From NCBI RefSeq assembly GCF_965204125.1, contig NZ_OZ241968.1, forward strand, positions 3,337,075 through 3,401,074: a DNA stretch of 64,000 bases. The letters are read 5' to 3'. The notes under the pieces are model-generated. The model was not told the DNA's origin. It saw only the letters and a list, made by a program, of their open reading frames with translations, and did not search any database. A program made the position numbers and the translations under genes. This document shows positions 31,974 through 40,050 of the stretch, in pieces; within the stretch, counting starts at the first letter, position 1; each line of letters starts with the position of its first letter. This DNA is from Poriferisodalis sp965204125 (GTDB lineage: Bacteria > Actinomycetota > Acidimicrobiia > Acidimicrobiales > Poriferisodalaceae).

Positions 31974-32462
31974 GTGATGAGTGCTGGATCGCTGCCGATT
32001 TCCAAGGATCTGGCCAAGCGACTGCGCGCCGAGGGTCGATCCAGCGGCCAAGAACCGGCTGCACTGGCTGCGTCGTTGCTCGACGAGGGCCTCAAGGTGC
32101 GCCGACATCCCGGCATCGTCTACATGGACGGCACTGCTGGCCGGCGTGCGTGCCTGTCGGGTGGCCCCGATGTCTGGCAGGTCATTCGTGCGCTCCGAAC
32201 GGTTCCGGCGAGTGAGTTCGATCCTGTGGCGACCGTATGCATCGAATCGGACCTGCATGCGCAGCAGGTCGAGCGTGCAGTGCAGTTCTACGAGTCGTAT
32301 CCAGACGAGATCGATGAGATGATTGCCAAGGACGCCGCCACCGTCGGACTCATCGAAAAGATGATCGCCGAACGCGAGCAGACTGCTGCGCTAACGCAGT
32401 CAGAGAGACCGAGATCCACACAAGCCAAGTCGCGAGGCAACCGCTCCGCCCCAAATCTCTGA
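31974..32462 (+). CDS. DUF433-like antitoxin of a putative toxin-antitoxin pair
   Basis: Protein of 162 aa. The N-terminal 40 residues (ISKDLAKRLRAEGRSSG) look like a ribbon-helix-helix or coiled operator-binding segment; the middle HPGIVYMDGTAGRRACLSGGPDVWQVIRALR resembles the DUF433-type module seen in antitoxins. The C-terminal 30 residues are charged and likely disordered, as often found where an antitoxin grips its toxin. It is followed after 10 bases by a PIN-like gene, the usual antitoxin-then-toxin order. Leaderless promoter in front. Assignment rests on pairing plus weak similarity. Confidence 0.6.
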   Translation: MMSAGSLPISKDLAKRLRAEGRSSGQEPAALAASLLDEGLKVRRHPGIVYMDGTAGRRACLSGGPDVWQVIRALRTVPASEFDPVATVCIESDLHAQQVERAVQFYESYPDEIDEMIAKDAATVGLIEKMIAEREQTAALTQSERPRSTQAKSRGNRSAPNL

Positions 32463-32472
32463 TCCGACAACC

Positions 32473-32826
32473 ATGCGGTGGCTTCTTGACGAGATGCTTC
32501 CGCACGCGGCTGCAGAGGTATTGAGTCGCCTCGGTCACGATGCAGTCAGCGTGTCCACCATGGGGTTCCGTCAGGCTCCAGACTCGGTCGTGTACCAACT
32601 GGCGCTCGCAGAGGATCGCATACTGGTAACAGAGGACCGCAGCGGCTTCGTGCCGATCGCGAAAGCAGACCTCGAAGCTGGGCGACCTGCGGTACCGATT
32701 GTCATCGTCCATCGCGATGAATTCGGGCGACATGGCGCGCTGCCTCATCACTTGGCCGACGCACTCAACCGCTGGTCGCAACAGGTCCCCTCACCATGGC
32801 CCGGCCCGCACTACCTGTCGGCATGA
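32473..32826 (+). CDS. DUF5615 PIN-like toxin/nuclease
   Basis: 117 aa. Starts with the family signature RWLLDEMLPHAAAEVLSRLGHDAVSV, in which the early Asp and Glu are metal-binding PIN residues, and continues with EDRILVTEDRSGF, the second acidic cluster. PIN-like proteins of this type (DUF5615) cut RNA and are usually paired with a DUF433-like antitoxin; the gene 10 bases upstream fits that. The C-terminal tail is Pro/Trp-rich. Toxicity is not demonstrated. Confidence 0.7.
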   Translation: MRWLLDEMLPHAAAEVLSRLGHDAVSVSTMGFRQAPDSVVYQLALAEDRILVTEDRSGFVPIAKADLEAGRPAVPIVIVHRDEFGRHGALPHHLADALNRWSQQVPSPWPGPHYLSA

Positions 32827-32937
32827 CCAAATGCAGCGCCCGCGATAGCCCTGCGGTCGTGACAGGTGTCAGCAACAAACCGCTTCCGGCGAAGGTCACG
32901 ATGCCTGGAATGAACTCAGCGAACCGCAACCTCTTCG

Positions 32938-33819
32938 TCACCGTTCTGTGAACGTGACAGCCCAAGATCCTATGTTGCGAAGCGGACCGCCGGTATCGAT
33001 CATGAGGGCGAACCGACCTGCGCGGCACACAGCTCGTTCGTGGGTATCGACATCAGCGGTGATCGTCATATAGATGCCGGTCGCTACACTGCCGGGGATG
33101 ATCTGATCCACGAAAGGACGCCAACACGGCACGCCGTCGGGTGCGGAAATCTCGATAGTGGCGGCGAGAGCCCCATAGTCGTCGCGGTTGTCCTTGAGGC
33201 TGACGTTGATGTGCCAGCGGCCTGGTCGCAGTGTGACGTGCTTCACTGCATCGCCAGTGCCGCTCAACTCGATGCGTTGCGGCCAATCAGGACGATTGTC
33301 ATCGGCCGGCTCGGCGGTTTCCGGCAAGCCTGCGGCGCGCATTCCGATCGCGGCGGCCGTCAGCCAGCGGTCTGTGCCGCTCACGCGTTCCGCGGTTCGA
33401 CCTGCAAGCTTGGAGTTGGGAACCGCCGCGGTGCCGCCGACCACGTACACGGTGCCGATCGATGCTGTGAGTCGCGCCCGTTGTGCTGCGGGCATCGACT
33501 CGTCGCGATGGCCTGCCAAGATCACGCAATTGGTGCCGAGCGCAGCCGCCAGTGTGACTGCGCCGTACAGATCAGGCTGCGCGCGAGAGTCCGATGCCGC
33601 GACCACTGCGACCTCACCGGCGCAATCGGAGTCGGTCCACGGCTCCGAACCCAATGTGAATGCGTCAGTGCGCGGCTGCGCTCCGGAAGCCGGCACACCA
33701 ATCACGAGTGCTATGAGCGTGACGGCTACCAGTGCCGCGTACCGCCCGCGTCGGACTCGATGATCGGCGATTCTCGACTGGGTGGACGAACGGGCCAATG
33801 GGGACGGGAACAATCGCAT
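32938..33819 (-). CDS. Exported protein with cell-wall-binding-repeat-2-like segment
   Basis: 293 aa from ATG 33819 (an ATG at 33846 is also possible). A basic N-terminus followed by a hydrophobic stretch YAALVAVTLIALVIGVPASG and the likely cleavage ASG-AQP indicates export by Sec. The middle contains VAVVAASDS..., TNCVILAG and TVYVVGGTAAVPNSKLAG...RVSGTDRWLTAAAI, the pattern of cell-wall-binding repeat 2 (CWB2), here in about one to one and a half copies instead of the usual three. The C-terminal half (LRPGRWHINVSLKDN onward) looks beta-rich and may be a separate domain. Function unknown; surface attachment inferred. Confidence 0.65.
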   Translation of the reverse strand: MRLFPSPLARSSTQSRIADHRVRRGRYAALVAVTLIALVIGVPASGAQPRTDAFTLGSEPWTDSDCAGEVAVVAASDSRAQPDLYGAVTLAAALGTNCVILAGHRDESMPAAQRARLTASIGTVYVVGGTAAVPNSKLAGRTAERVSGTDRWLTAAAIGMRAAGLPETAEPADDNRPDWPQRIELSGTGDAVKHVTLRPGRWHINVSLKDNRDDYGALAATIEISAPDGVPCWRPFVDQIIPGSVATGIYMTITADVDTHERAVCRAGRFALMIDTGGPLRNIGSWAVTFTER

Positions 33820-33992
33820 ATCGATGAACACGGTAACCCTGCTCATGTGCCTGACCACCGGGTCGCTCCTGAGCGATGTCGAACACGCGGTCCCCAACCC
33901 GCTCACAGAGGAAGGCTTCACTCCCGGCTGCCGAGGCACCACGCTTCCCTTGGAGTCGCGGGGCCGTCAGCACGAGAGGGCGTCGCCCCGAG

Positions 33993-34016
33993 TTGGCAGA
34001 TACCTTGGCAGATACC
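33993..34016. repeat. Tandem 12-bp direct repeat
   Basis: TTGGCAGATACC occurs twice back to back, perfectly. It lies in the 288-base spacer between the CWB2-like gene and tpiA, where I see no gene. It might be a slipped-strand duplication or a pair of regulator half-sites; nothing decides between these. Confidence 0.7.
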
Positions 34017-34107
34017 ACTGCGGCCAGCGCGCAGCCTCTGCCTCGCGAGCGCCAGAGCATCCCTGGCCCAGACGACTGCCGCTACCTAGGCCTGACCCAT
34101 CGGCAGT

Positions 34108-34881
34108 TCAGGGTCGAAGCGCGGAGTGGACTATGCGGGCGAACTGGACGGGGTCTAGGGAGGCGCCTCCTACTAGGGCGCCGTCGATGTCAGTCTGCGC
34201 TAGGAGTTCGGGCGCATTGGCGGGCTTGACTGAGCCGCCGTACTGGATGCGGACGTGCTCACCGGTTCCCCGGCGCAGGTCGTCGACAACGCCACGCGCG
34301 GTTGCACACATCTCCTGCGCGTCTGCGGGCGAAGCATTGCGGCCCGTGCCGATGGCCCAGACGGGCTCATAGGCCACCACCAAGGTTTCGAAATGGGCCT
34401 TGGTGAGCTTGGCGAGACTGCCTCGCAGCTGCGTGCTGACCACGTCGACCGCCTGTCCGGATTCGCGTTCGGTCAGCGTTTCGCCGACGCAGACAATCGG
34501 CGTCATGCCAGCTTTGGCCACGGCCGCCGCCTTGGCGGCGATGAACCCGTCGGTCTCGCCGAACAGCGCTCGACGCTCGCTGTGACCGACGATGACGTAG
34601 CTCACGTCGAGCTTGGCCAGCATTGCCGGCGATACCTCGCCGGTGAACGCGCCTTGAGCCTGATCGTGGCAATTCTGGGCGCCGAGCTTGAACTCCAAGC
34701 GGTCGGCGTCGATGACGGTCTGGCAGCTCCGCAGATCGACAAATGGCGGGTGCAGGCTCACCTCCACCTGGTCGTAGCGGTGGCGGGCCAGCTCGTAGCT
34801 GAGCTTCTGGCAGAGCTGGATGGCCTCCAGGTGATTGAGGTGCATCTTCCAGTTGCCCGAGATCAGTGGCGTTCGGCTCAT
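34108..34881 (-). CDS. tpiA: Triosephosphate isomerase
   Basis: Interconverts dihydroxyacetone phosphate and glyceraldehyde 3-phosphate in glycolysis and gluconeogenesis. 257 aa, normal length. Motifs: SGNWKMH (substrate-binding Asn/Lys), electrophilic His in VIVGHSERR, catalytic Glu in VVAYEPVWAIGTGR, phosphate loop QYGGSVKP and GALVGGASLD. Start ATG 34881 with a GGGAG ribosome-binding site; 19 bases separate it from pgk. The frame remains open upstream inside pgk, but that is a shadow. Last gene of the gap-pgk-tpiA block. Confidence 0.97.
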   Translation of the reverse strand: MSRTPLISGNWKMHLNHLEAIQLCQKLSYELARHRYDQVEVSLHPPFVDLRSCQTVIDADRLEFKLGAQNCHDQAQGAFTGEVSPAMLAKLDVSYVIVGHSERRALFGETDGFIAAKAAAVAKAGMTPIVCVGETLTERESGQAVDVVSTQLRGSLAKLTKAHFETLVVAYEPVWAIGTGRNASPADAQEMCATARGVVDDLRRGTGEHVRIQYGGSVKPANAPELLAQTDIDGALVGGASLDPVQFARIVHSALRP

Positions 34882-34900
34882 CGTTGCTCTCCCGACTGGC

Positions 34901-36097
34901 TCACTGCTGCGGCGAGTCTCGCAGGGCGGCAAGCCCGGGCAGATCGCCGTGCTCGATGAGCTCGAGGCCGGCCCCTCCCCCTGTCGAGATGTGATCCATG
35001 TACGGTGCCAGCCCGAACTGGGCCACGGCCGCGGCGCTGTCGCCGCCGCCGACCACCGTGAACGCGCGGGAGTCCGCCATCGACTGGGCCACCGCACGGG
35101 TCCCTGCGGCGAAGCGCTCGTCCTCGAACAGGCCCATCGGACCGTTCCAGAACACCGTTCGGGCGCCTGCAATCACATCATCGAACTCGGCCGCCGAGCC
35201 GGGGCCGATGTCGAGGCCGCGGCAGCCGTCGGGCAGGCTGCGACCCATCTGACGCACCGTCCCGCCGGCATCGAGGGCGGTGATGTCGTTGGGCAGCACG
35301 ATGTTGGCGCCGCCCCCCAGCAGGCGTTCGCAGGTCTCGATGAAGTCGGGCTCGCACAGCGAGTCGCCGATCGGGTGACCCAGCGCTGCAAGGAACGTGA
35401 AGCACATGCCGCCGCCGATCACCAGCGTGTCGACGACCGACAGCAGCGCTTCGACCACGCCGAGCTTGTCGCTCACCTTCGCGCCGCCGAGCACGGCCAC
35501 AAATGGCCGCCTGGCGTCGGTGCGCAGGCCGCCGAGCACCTCGGCTTCGCGTGCCAGCAAGCGGCCCGCCGCGCTGGGCACGTGCTGTGGCGGTCCCACG
35601 ATGGAGGCGTGCGCCCGATGGCTCGCACCGAAGGCGTCGTTCACGTAGCCATCGAACGCAGCCGAGACCGAAGCCGAACCTGAGCCCGATGGCGCACCGC
35701 CGAACGGGACAGGGAGGCGGCCGGTGACGAGCGCCTCCACGAAGGCCGGGTCGTTGGCTGTCTCTCCCGGACTGAAGCGGAGATTCTCGGCCAGCGCGAC
35801 ACCGGGAGCCAGCTCCGCGAGACGTTCCGCCGCCGGGGCCAGCGAGCAGCGCTCATCTGGTGCGCCTGACGGCCGGCCCAGGTGCGAGCACGCGGTGACG
35901 GAAGCTCCGCGCTCAGTCAGCCAGCGCAGGGTCGGCAGTGCCGCCCGGATGCGCAGGTCGTCGGCGATCTCCTGCCGACCGCCGCCGTCGCGCAGCGGCA
36001 CGTTGAAGTCGCAGCGAACCAGGATGCGCCGGCCGTCGAGGCCTCCGAGCTGCCGTTCGAGATCCTCCAGCGCTGGCAGGCTGCTGACGTCGTTCAT
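34901..36097 (-). CDS. pgk: Phosphoglycerate kinase
   Basis: Transfers phosphate from 1,3-bisphosphoglycerate to ADP in glycolysis. 398 aa. Substrate-binding residues in RILVRCDFNVPL and SHLGRPSG, core motif VNDAFGASHRAHAS, hinge-region GGAKVSDKLG, nucleotide-binding GGGMCFTFL, WNGPMGLFE and VVGGGDSAAAV. The start ATG 36097 shares one base with the gap stop (TGATG), so translation is coupled; the 17 extra codons upstream are not needed. Confidence 0.97.
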   Translation of the reverse strand: MNDVSSLPALEDLERQLGGLDGRRILVRCDFNVPLRDGGGRQEIADDLRIRAALPTLRWLTERGASVTACSHLGRPSGAPDERCSLAPAAERLAELAPGVALAENLRFSPGETANDPAFVEALVTGRLPVPFGGAPSGSGSASVSAAFDGYVNDAFGASHRAHASIVGPPQHVPSAAGRLLAREAEVLGGLRTDARRPFVAVLGGAKVSDKLGVVEALLSVVDTLVIGGGMCFTFLAALGHPIGDSLCEPDFIETCERLLGGGANIVLPNDITALDAGGTVRQMGRSLPDGCRGLDIGPGSAAEFDDVIAGARTVFWNGPMGLFEDERFAAGTRAVAQSMADSRAFTVVGGGDSAAAVAQFGLAPYMDHISTGGGAGLELIEHGDLPGLAALRDSPQQ

Positions 36098-37098
36098 CAG
36101 TTGCAGGTGATGCCCACGAGGTCGACGAGCCGATTCGAGTAGCCCCACTCATTGTCATACCAGCCGAGCACCTTGACCATGCTCCCCATCGCCATGGTCA
36201 GCCCAGCGTCGAACACGCAGCTCGCCGGATTGCCCACGATGTCCGCACTCACGAGCGGGTCTTCTGAATAGTCCAATACACCGGCCAGCGGGCCGCTGGC
36301 CGCAGCGGCGGCGAAGGCTTCGTTCACCTCGTCGACGCTGGGGCTGGCGTCCAGCGTCGCCGTGAAGTCGGTGATCGAGCCATCGGGGATCGGCACCCGC
36401 AGTGAGGTGCCGTCGAGCTTGCCGTCCATGGCCTGCAGCACCAGTCCCGTGGCCCGGGCGGCTCCGGTCGAGGTGGGGATGATGTTCACTGCTGCCGCTC
36501 GGGCCCGCCGCAGGTCGCCATGCGGCCCGTCCACCAGCGACTGGTCGCCGGTATAGGCGTGGATGGTGGTCATGAGGCCTTGCTGCACGCCGAAGGCCTG
36601 GTCGAGCACCTGCACCATCGGCACGAAACAGTTCGTGGTGCAGCTCGCGTTCGAGACCACTTTGTGCGCTTCGGGGTCGAAGTCGGCGTCGTTGACCCCC
36701 ACCACGAACGTCGCATCGGCACCCGAGGCCGGCGCCGACACGATCACGAGCGGTGCGCCGGCGTCCAGGTGCATCGCCGCCTTGTCACGGGACGTGAAGA
36801 TGCCGGTCGACTCCACAACGACATCGACGTCGTAGTCACCCCACGGCAGGTCGGCCGGGTTGCGCTCGGACAGCACCGGCAGCACCGTGCCGTCGATCGA
36901 GATGCCGCCCTCGGCAGCAGCAATGTCGTGCGGCAGGTTGCCGAGCACCGAGTCGTACTTGAGCAGGTGGGCCATGGTGGCGGTTTCGCCGAGATCGTTC
37001 ACCGCCACGATCTCGATGTCGCAGTCGGGGCGGTCGGCCGCCCGGTAGAAGTTGCGCCCGATCCGGCCGAAGCCGTTGACGCCCACGCGCACGCTCAT
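36097..37098 (-). CDS. gap: Glyceraldehyde-3-phosphate dehydrogenase, type I
   Basis: Oxidises glyceraldehyde 3-phosphate to 1,3-bisphosphoglycerate with NAD. 333 aa. NAD-binding start VRVGVNGFGRIGRN, catalytic cysteine in SNASCTTNC (about residue 155), catalytic His in IHAYTGDQ, and the substrate region STGAARATGLVLQ; ends WYDNEWGYSNRLVDLV. Start ATG 37098 with a GAGGA site about 7 nt upstream. First of gap-pgk-tpiA. The rapZ gene lies 89 bases upstream; whiA, often found between rapZ and gap in actinomycetes, is not there. Confidence 0.97.
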   Translation of the reverse strand: MSVRVGVNGFGRIGRNFYRAADRPDCDIEIVAVNDLGETATMAHLLKYDSVLGNLPHDIAAAEGGISIDGTVLPVLSERNPADLPWGDYDVDVVVESTGIFTSRDKAAMHLDAGAPLVIVSAPASGADATFVVGVNDADFDPEAHKVVSNASCTTNCFVPMVQVLDQAFGVQQGLMTTIHAYTGDQSLVDGPHGDLRRARAAAVNIIPTSTGAARATGLVLQAMDGKLDGTSLRVPIPDGSITDFTATLDASPSVDEVNEAFAAAAASGPLAGVLDYSEDPLVSADIVGNPASCVFDAGLTMAMGSMVKVLGWYDNEWGYSNRLVDLVGITCN

Positions 37099-37187
37099 CT
37101 GCTGCTGTCCTCTTCGCTCTGCGGGCCTGGCGGGCTGCCTGCGCCCCGGCCCATTCCGTCGCTAGCTGTCTAGCGGGCAAATGGTGG

Positions 37188-38138
37188 CTAGCGGGCGATG
37201 TCGCGGTGGCGGCAGTGCAGATCGTGGCCCTGATCGGCGAGCAGCCGGGTCACTTCCTCCGCGATGGCCACGCTGCGGTGGCGTCCGCCGGTGCAGCCCA
37301 GCGCGATCGTCAGGTACGCCTTGCCCTCGGTCCGGTACGACGGCAACAGCGATGCGAGCAACGGCATCAGGTGCTCAAGAAACGTCATGGTCGCCGGCTG
37401 GCCGAGCACCCAGTCGCGCACACCCGGATGCAGACCGGTAAATGGCCGCAGCTCAGGCACCCAGTGCGGGTTCGGCAGGAAGCGGCAGTCGAGCACCAGG
37501 TCGGCCTCGCGCGGCACGCCGTGCTTGTACCCGAAGGACATGACTGCGGTGCGCATCTGGAGTTCATCGCCGGTGGTCCCGAACTCGTCGTGCACCCGGT
37601 CTCGCAGCTCGTGGACGTTCAGGTCGCCCGTGTCGATGACGACGTCGGCCGTCTCGCGCACGTCGGCCAGCAGTTCACGCTCCAATTCGATGGCGTCGAT
37701 GACCGACTCCGCCACCGGTTCCGCCATCGCCTGCTCGGGCGCATCGGCAATGGCCGGTTGATCGCCGGTATGCAGCGGGTGCCGCCTGCGGGTGTCGTCG
37801 TAGCGCCGCACCAGCACGTCGGTGGGAGCATCCAGGTAGACGACGCGCACGGCGGCATTGCGCTCGCGCAGTTGCGTGATCGCCGTCACCAGATCCTCCC
37901 GGTACTCCCGGGTTCCCGCTACCAGCGCCACGCGACGCAGCCGCGCACCGGGCCGAGCCACCATGTCCGCCACATCACCGATCAAGTGCGGCGGCAGATT
38001 GTCGATGACGAACCAGCCGACGTCCTCCAGCGCATTTGCCGCGGTGGACCGGCCCGCACCCGACGAGCCGGCCACGATCACGAACTCCGGCCCCCCAGCC
38101 ATGCAGCCGAGGGTACGGGGCGCCTCTCGGCTGAGCAT
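37188..38138 (-). CDS. rapZ: RapZ/YvcJ-family nucleotide-binding protein
   Basis: 316 aa. In Gram-negative bacteria RapZ controls glucosamine-6-phosphate synthase through small RNAs; in Gram-positives YvcJ is a nucleotide-hydrolysing protein of less clear role. Walker A VAGSSGAGRST near the start, FVIDNLPPHL and the Walker-B-like VVYLDAPTDVLVRRY; the C-terminal domain carries PNPHWVPELRPFTGLHP and a second glycine loop GCTGGRHRSVAIAE. Start: ATG 38138 shares a base with the uvrC stop (TGATG), and the eleven residues before MAGG are expected by comparison; ATG 38102 is the alternative. Confidence 0.9.
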   Translation of the reverse strand: MLSREAPRTLGCMAGGPEFVIVAGSSGAGRSTAANALEDVGWFVIDNLPPHLIGDVADMVARPGARLRRVALVAGTREYREDLVTAITQLRERNAAVRVVYLDAPTDVLVRRYDDTRRRHPLHTGDQPAIADAPEQAMAEPVAESVIDAIELERELLADVRETADVVIDTGDLNVHELRDRVHDEFGTTGDELQMRTAVMSFGYKHGVPREADLVLDCRFLPNPHWVPELRPFTGLHPGVRDWVLGQPATMTFLEHLMPLLASLLPSYRTEGKAYLTIALGCTGGRHRSVAIAEEVTRLLADQGHDLHCRHRDIAR

Positions 38139-40012
38139 CAGGGACCCGCCAGCGCTGCCTCCGGGTGCGTTGCGGCGTACACCGCCTCCGCCACGGTGTC
38201 GGGCAGCCAGCTCAGCGCCCGCAAGTCGTCGAGCGAGGCCGACTTGACCGCACCGACGCTGCCGAGCTCGCGCACCAGCCGCGCTCGCCGCTTGTCCCCC
38301 AGCCCGGCGATGCCGTCGAGCACCCCCCGCTTCATGGCCTTGCTGCGCAGCCTGCGGTGGTACGACACGGCAAAGCGGTGGCTCTCGTCGCGCACCCGCT
38401 GCAGCAGGTACAGCGCCTCGGACTGGCGAGGGATGCGCACCGCCTCCGCGCGGCCCGGCACAAACACCTCCTCGAACTGTTTGGCCAGAGCGCACACCGG
38501 GATCTGCTCGCGGAGCCCCAGCTCGTCGAGCACTGAAGCCGCCACGCCGAGCTGCCCCTTGCCGCCATCCACCACCAGCAGCTGGGGCGGGTAGGCGAAG
38601 CGGCCCTGTTCGGATGCAGGCAGGTCACGCTCCGCCAGGTAGTTCCGCAGCCGGCGTCGCAGCACCTCGTCCATGGCCGCGTAGTCATCGTTGCCGTCCA
38701 CGTTGCGAAGCCGGAAGTGCCGGTACTCGCTGCGGCGCGGCAGCCCGTCCTCGAGCACCACCATGGAGCCGACATAGTTCGTGCCCTGCAGGTGGCTCAT
38801 GTCGTAGCACTCGATGCGCAGCGGCGGCCGGGGCAGCTCCAAGTGCTCGGCCAGCTCATTCAGCGCCCGTGCGCGGCTGTTGTGATCGCTGCCTCGACGC
38901 ATCCGATGGCGTGCGAGCGATTCGCGCGCGTTGTGGCACGCCGTGTCCATCAAGGCGCTCTTGTCGCCCCGCTGCGGGACGCGCAGCGTCACCCGGGAGC
39001 CACGTTGCTCGCTCAGCCATTGCTCGTACACCGCCGTGTCCGACGGCAGCTCCGGCACCAGCACGAGCTTGGGCCAGCCCAGCGGGTTCTCCTCGTGGTA
39101 CAGCCCCGAGAGCACGCGGGAGACGAGCTGCGGGCCGTCCAGTGCCTCCACCTTGTCCACGACGAAGCCTCGCTGGCCCATCACCCGCCCTTTGCGTACG
39201 AAGAACAGCTGGACGGCCGCTTCCAACTCGTCGTCGCTGATGCCGATCACGTCGAAATCCTCGTTGCGCGTCCCGGCGAGCTGCTGCTTTTCGATGGCGC
39301 GTCGCACGCTGGCAAGCCGGTCCCGCAACCGGGCCGCCAGCTCGAACTCGAGCTCGGTCGACGCATCGGCCATGCGCTGCTCGAGATCGTTGACGATCGC
39401 GTCGGTATCTCCTTCGAGAAAACGCACCAGTTCCCGCACGAGCCGGTCGTACTCGTCTCGCCCGATCTCGCCCACGCACGGCCCTGCGCACTGCTCGATG
39501 TGGTACAGCAGGCACGGCCGGCCGAGGCGCTGGTGGGTGGCCAGTTTGTTGTCGCTGCACGTGCGGATCGGGAACGTCCGCAGCAGCAGGTCGAGCGTCT
39601 CGCGGATGGCATACGCGTGCCCGTACGGTCCGAAGTACCGGTTGCCGCGCTTGCGCCGCCCGCGCATGACCATGGCGCGGGGCCACTCGTCGAGCAGGGT
39701 CACCGCCAAGAATGGATACGACTTGTCGTCGCGCAGCCTCACGTTGAATCGCGGCTGGTGCCGCTGGATGAGGCTGTACTCGAGCATGAGCGCCTCGACC
39801 TCGGTCGACACCTCTATCCACTCGACGGACGCGGCCGACGCAACCATCTGCGCCGTGCGCAGGGGCAGACCGGCGGGATCGCCGAAGTAGCTGTTCAGGC
39901 GGGATCGAAGGCTCTTCGCCTTGCCCACGTAGATGATGCGCCCGTCCGCGTCCAGGAACTGGTAGCTGCCGGGCGTATCCGGAACTGATCCCCCCTCAGG
40001 ACGCAGACCCAC
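38138..40012 (-). CDS. uvrC: Excinuclease ABC subunit C
   Basis: Makes both incisions around a DNA lesion in nucleotide excision repair. 624 aa, full length. N-terminal GIY-YIG nuclease: DTPGSYQFLDADGRIIYVGKAKSLRSRLNSYF (3' incision); cysteine-rich CLLYHIEQCAGPC after residue 150; UVR motif that binds UvrB (about residues 205-240); RNase H-like endonuclease with IECYDMSHLQG (5' incision); C-terminal helix-hairpin-helix GIAGLGDKRRARLVRELGSV. Start is GTG 40012 with an intact N-terminus. An IS element ends only 13 bases upstream, so the original promoter region has been displaced. Confidence 0.95.
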   Translation of the reverse strand: MGLRPEGGSVPDTPGSYQFLDADGRIIYVGKAKSLRSRLNSYFGDPAGLPLRTAQMVASAASVEWIEVSTEVEALMLEYSLIQRHQPRFNVRLRDDKSYPFLAVTLLDEWPRAMVMRGRRKRGNRYFGPYGHAYAIRETLDLLLRTFPIRTCSDNKLATHQRLGRPCLLYHIEQCAGPCVGEIGRDEYDRLVRELVRFLEGDTDAIVNDLEQRMADASTELEFELAARLRDRLASVRRAIEKQQLAGTRNEDFDVIGISDDELEAAVQLFFVRKGRVMGQRGFVVDKVEALDGPQLVSRVLSGLYHEENPLGWPKLVLVPELPSDTAVYEQWLSEQRGSRVTLRVPQRGDKSALMDTACHNARESLARHRMRRGSDHNSRARALNELAEHLELPRPPLRIECYDMSHLQGTNYVGSMVVLEDGLPRRSEYRHFRLRNVDGNDDYAAMDEVLRRRLRNYLAERDLPASEQGRFAYPPQLLVVDGGKGQLGVAASVLDELGLREQIPVCALAKQFEEVFVPGRAEAVRIPRQSEALYLLQRVRDESHRFAVSYHRRLRSKAMKRGVLDGIAGLGDKRRARLVRELGSVGAVKSASLDDLRALSWLPDTVAEAVYAATHPEAALAGP

Positions 40013-40025
40013 ACTCGCAGGTTAA

Positions 40026-40044
40026 GGAGCTGAGCCGGTAGGTG
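40026..40044 (+). repeat. Left terminal inverted repeat of the IS element
   Basis: Outer end GGAGCTGA followed by GCCGGTAGGTG; the latter 11 bases match the other end perfectly. Preceded by the TAA target duplication. Confidence 0.75.
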
Positions 40045-40050
40045 TGTTGG

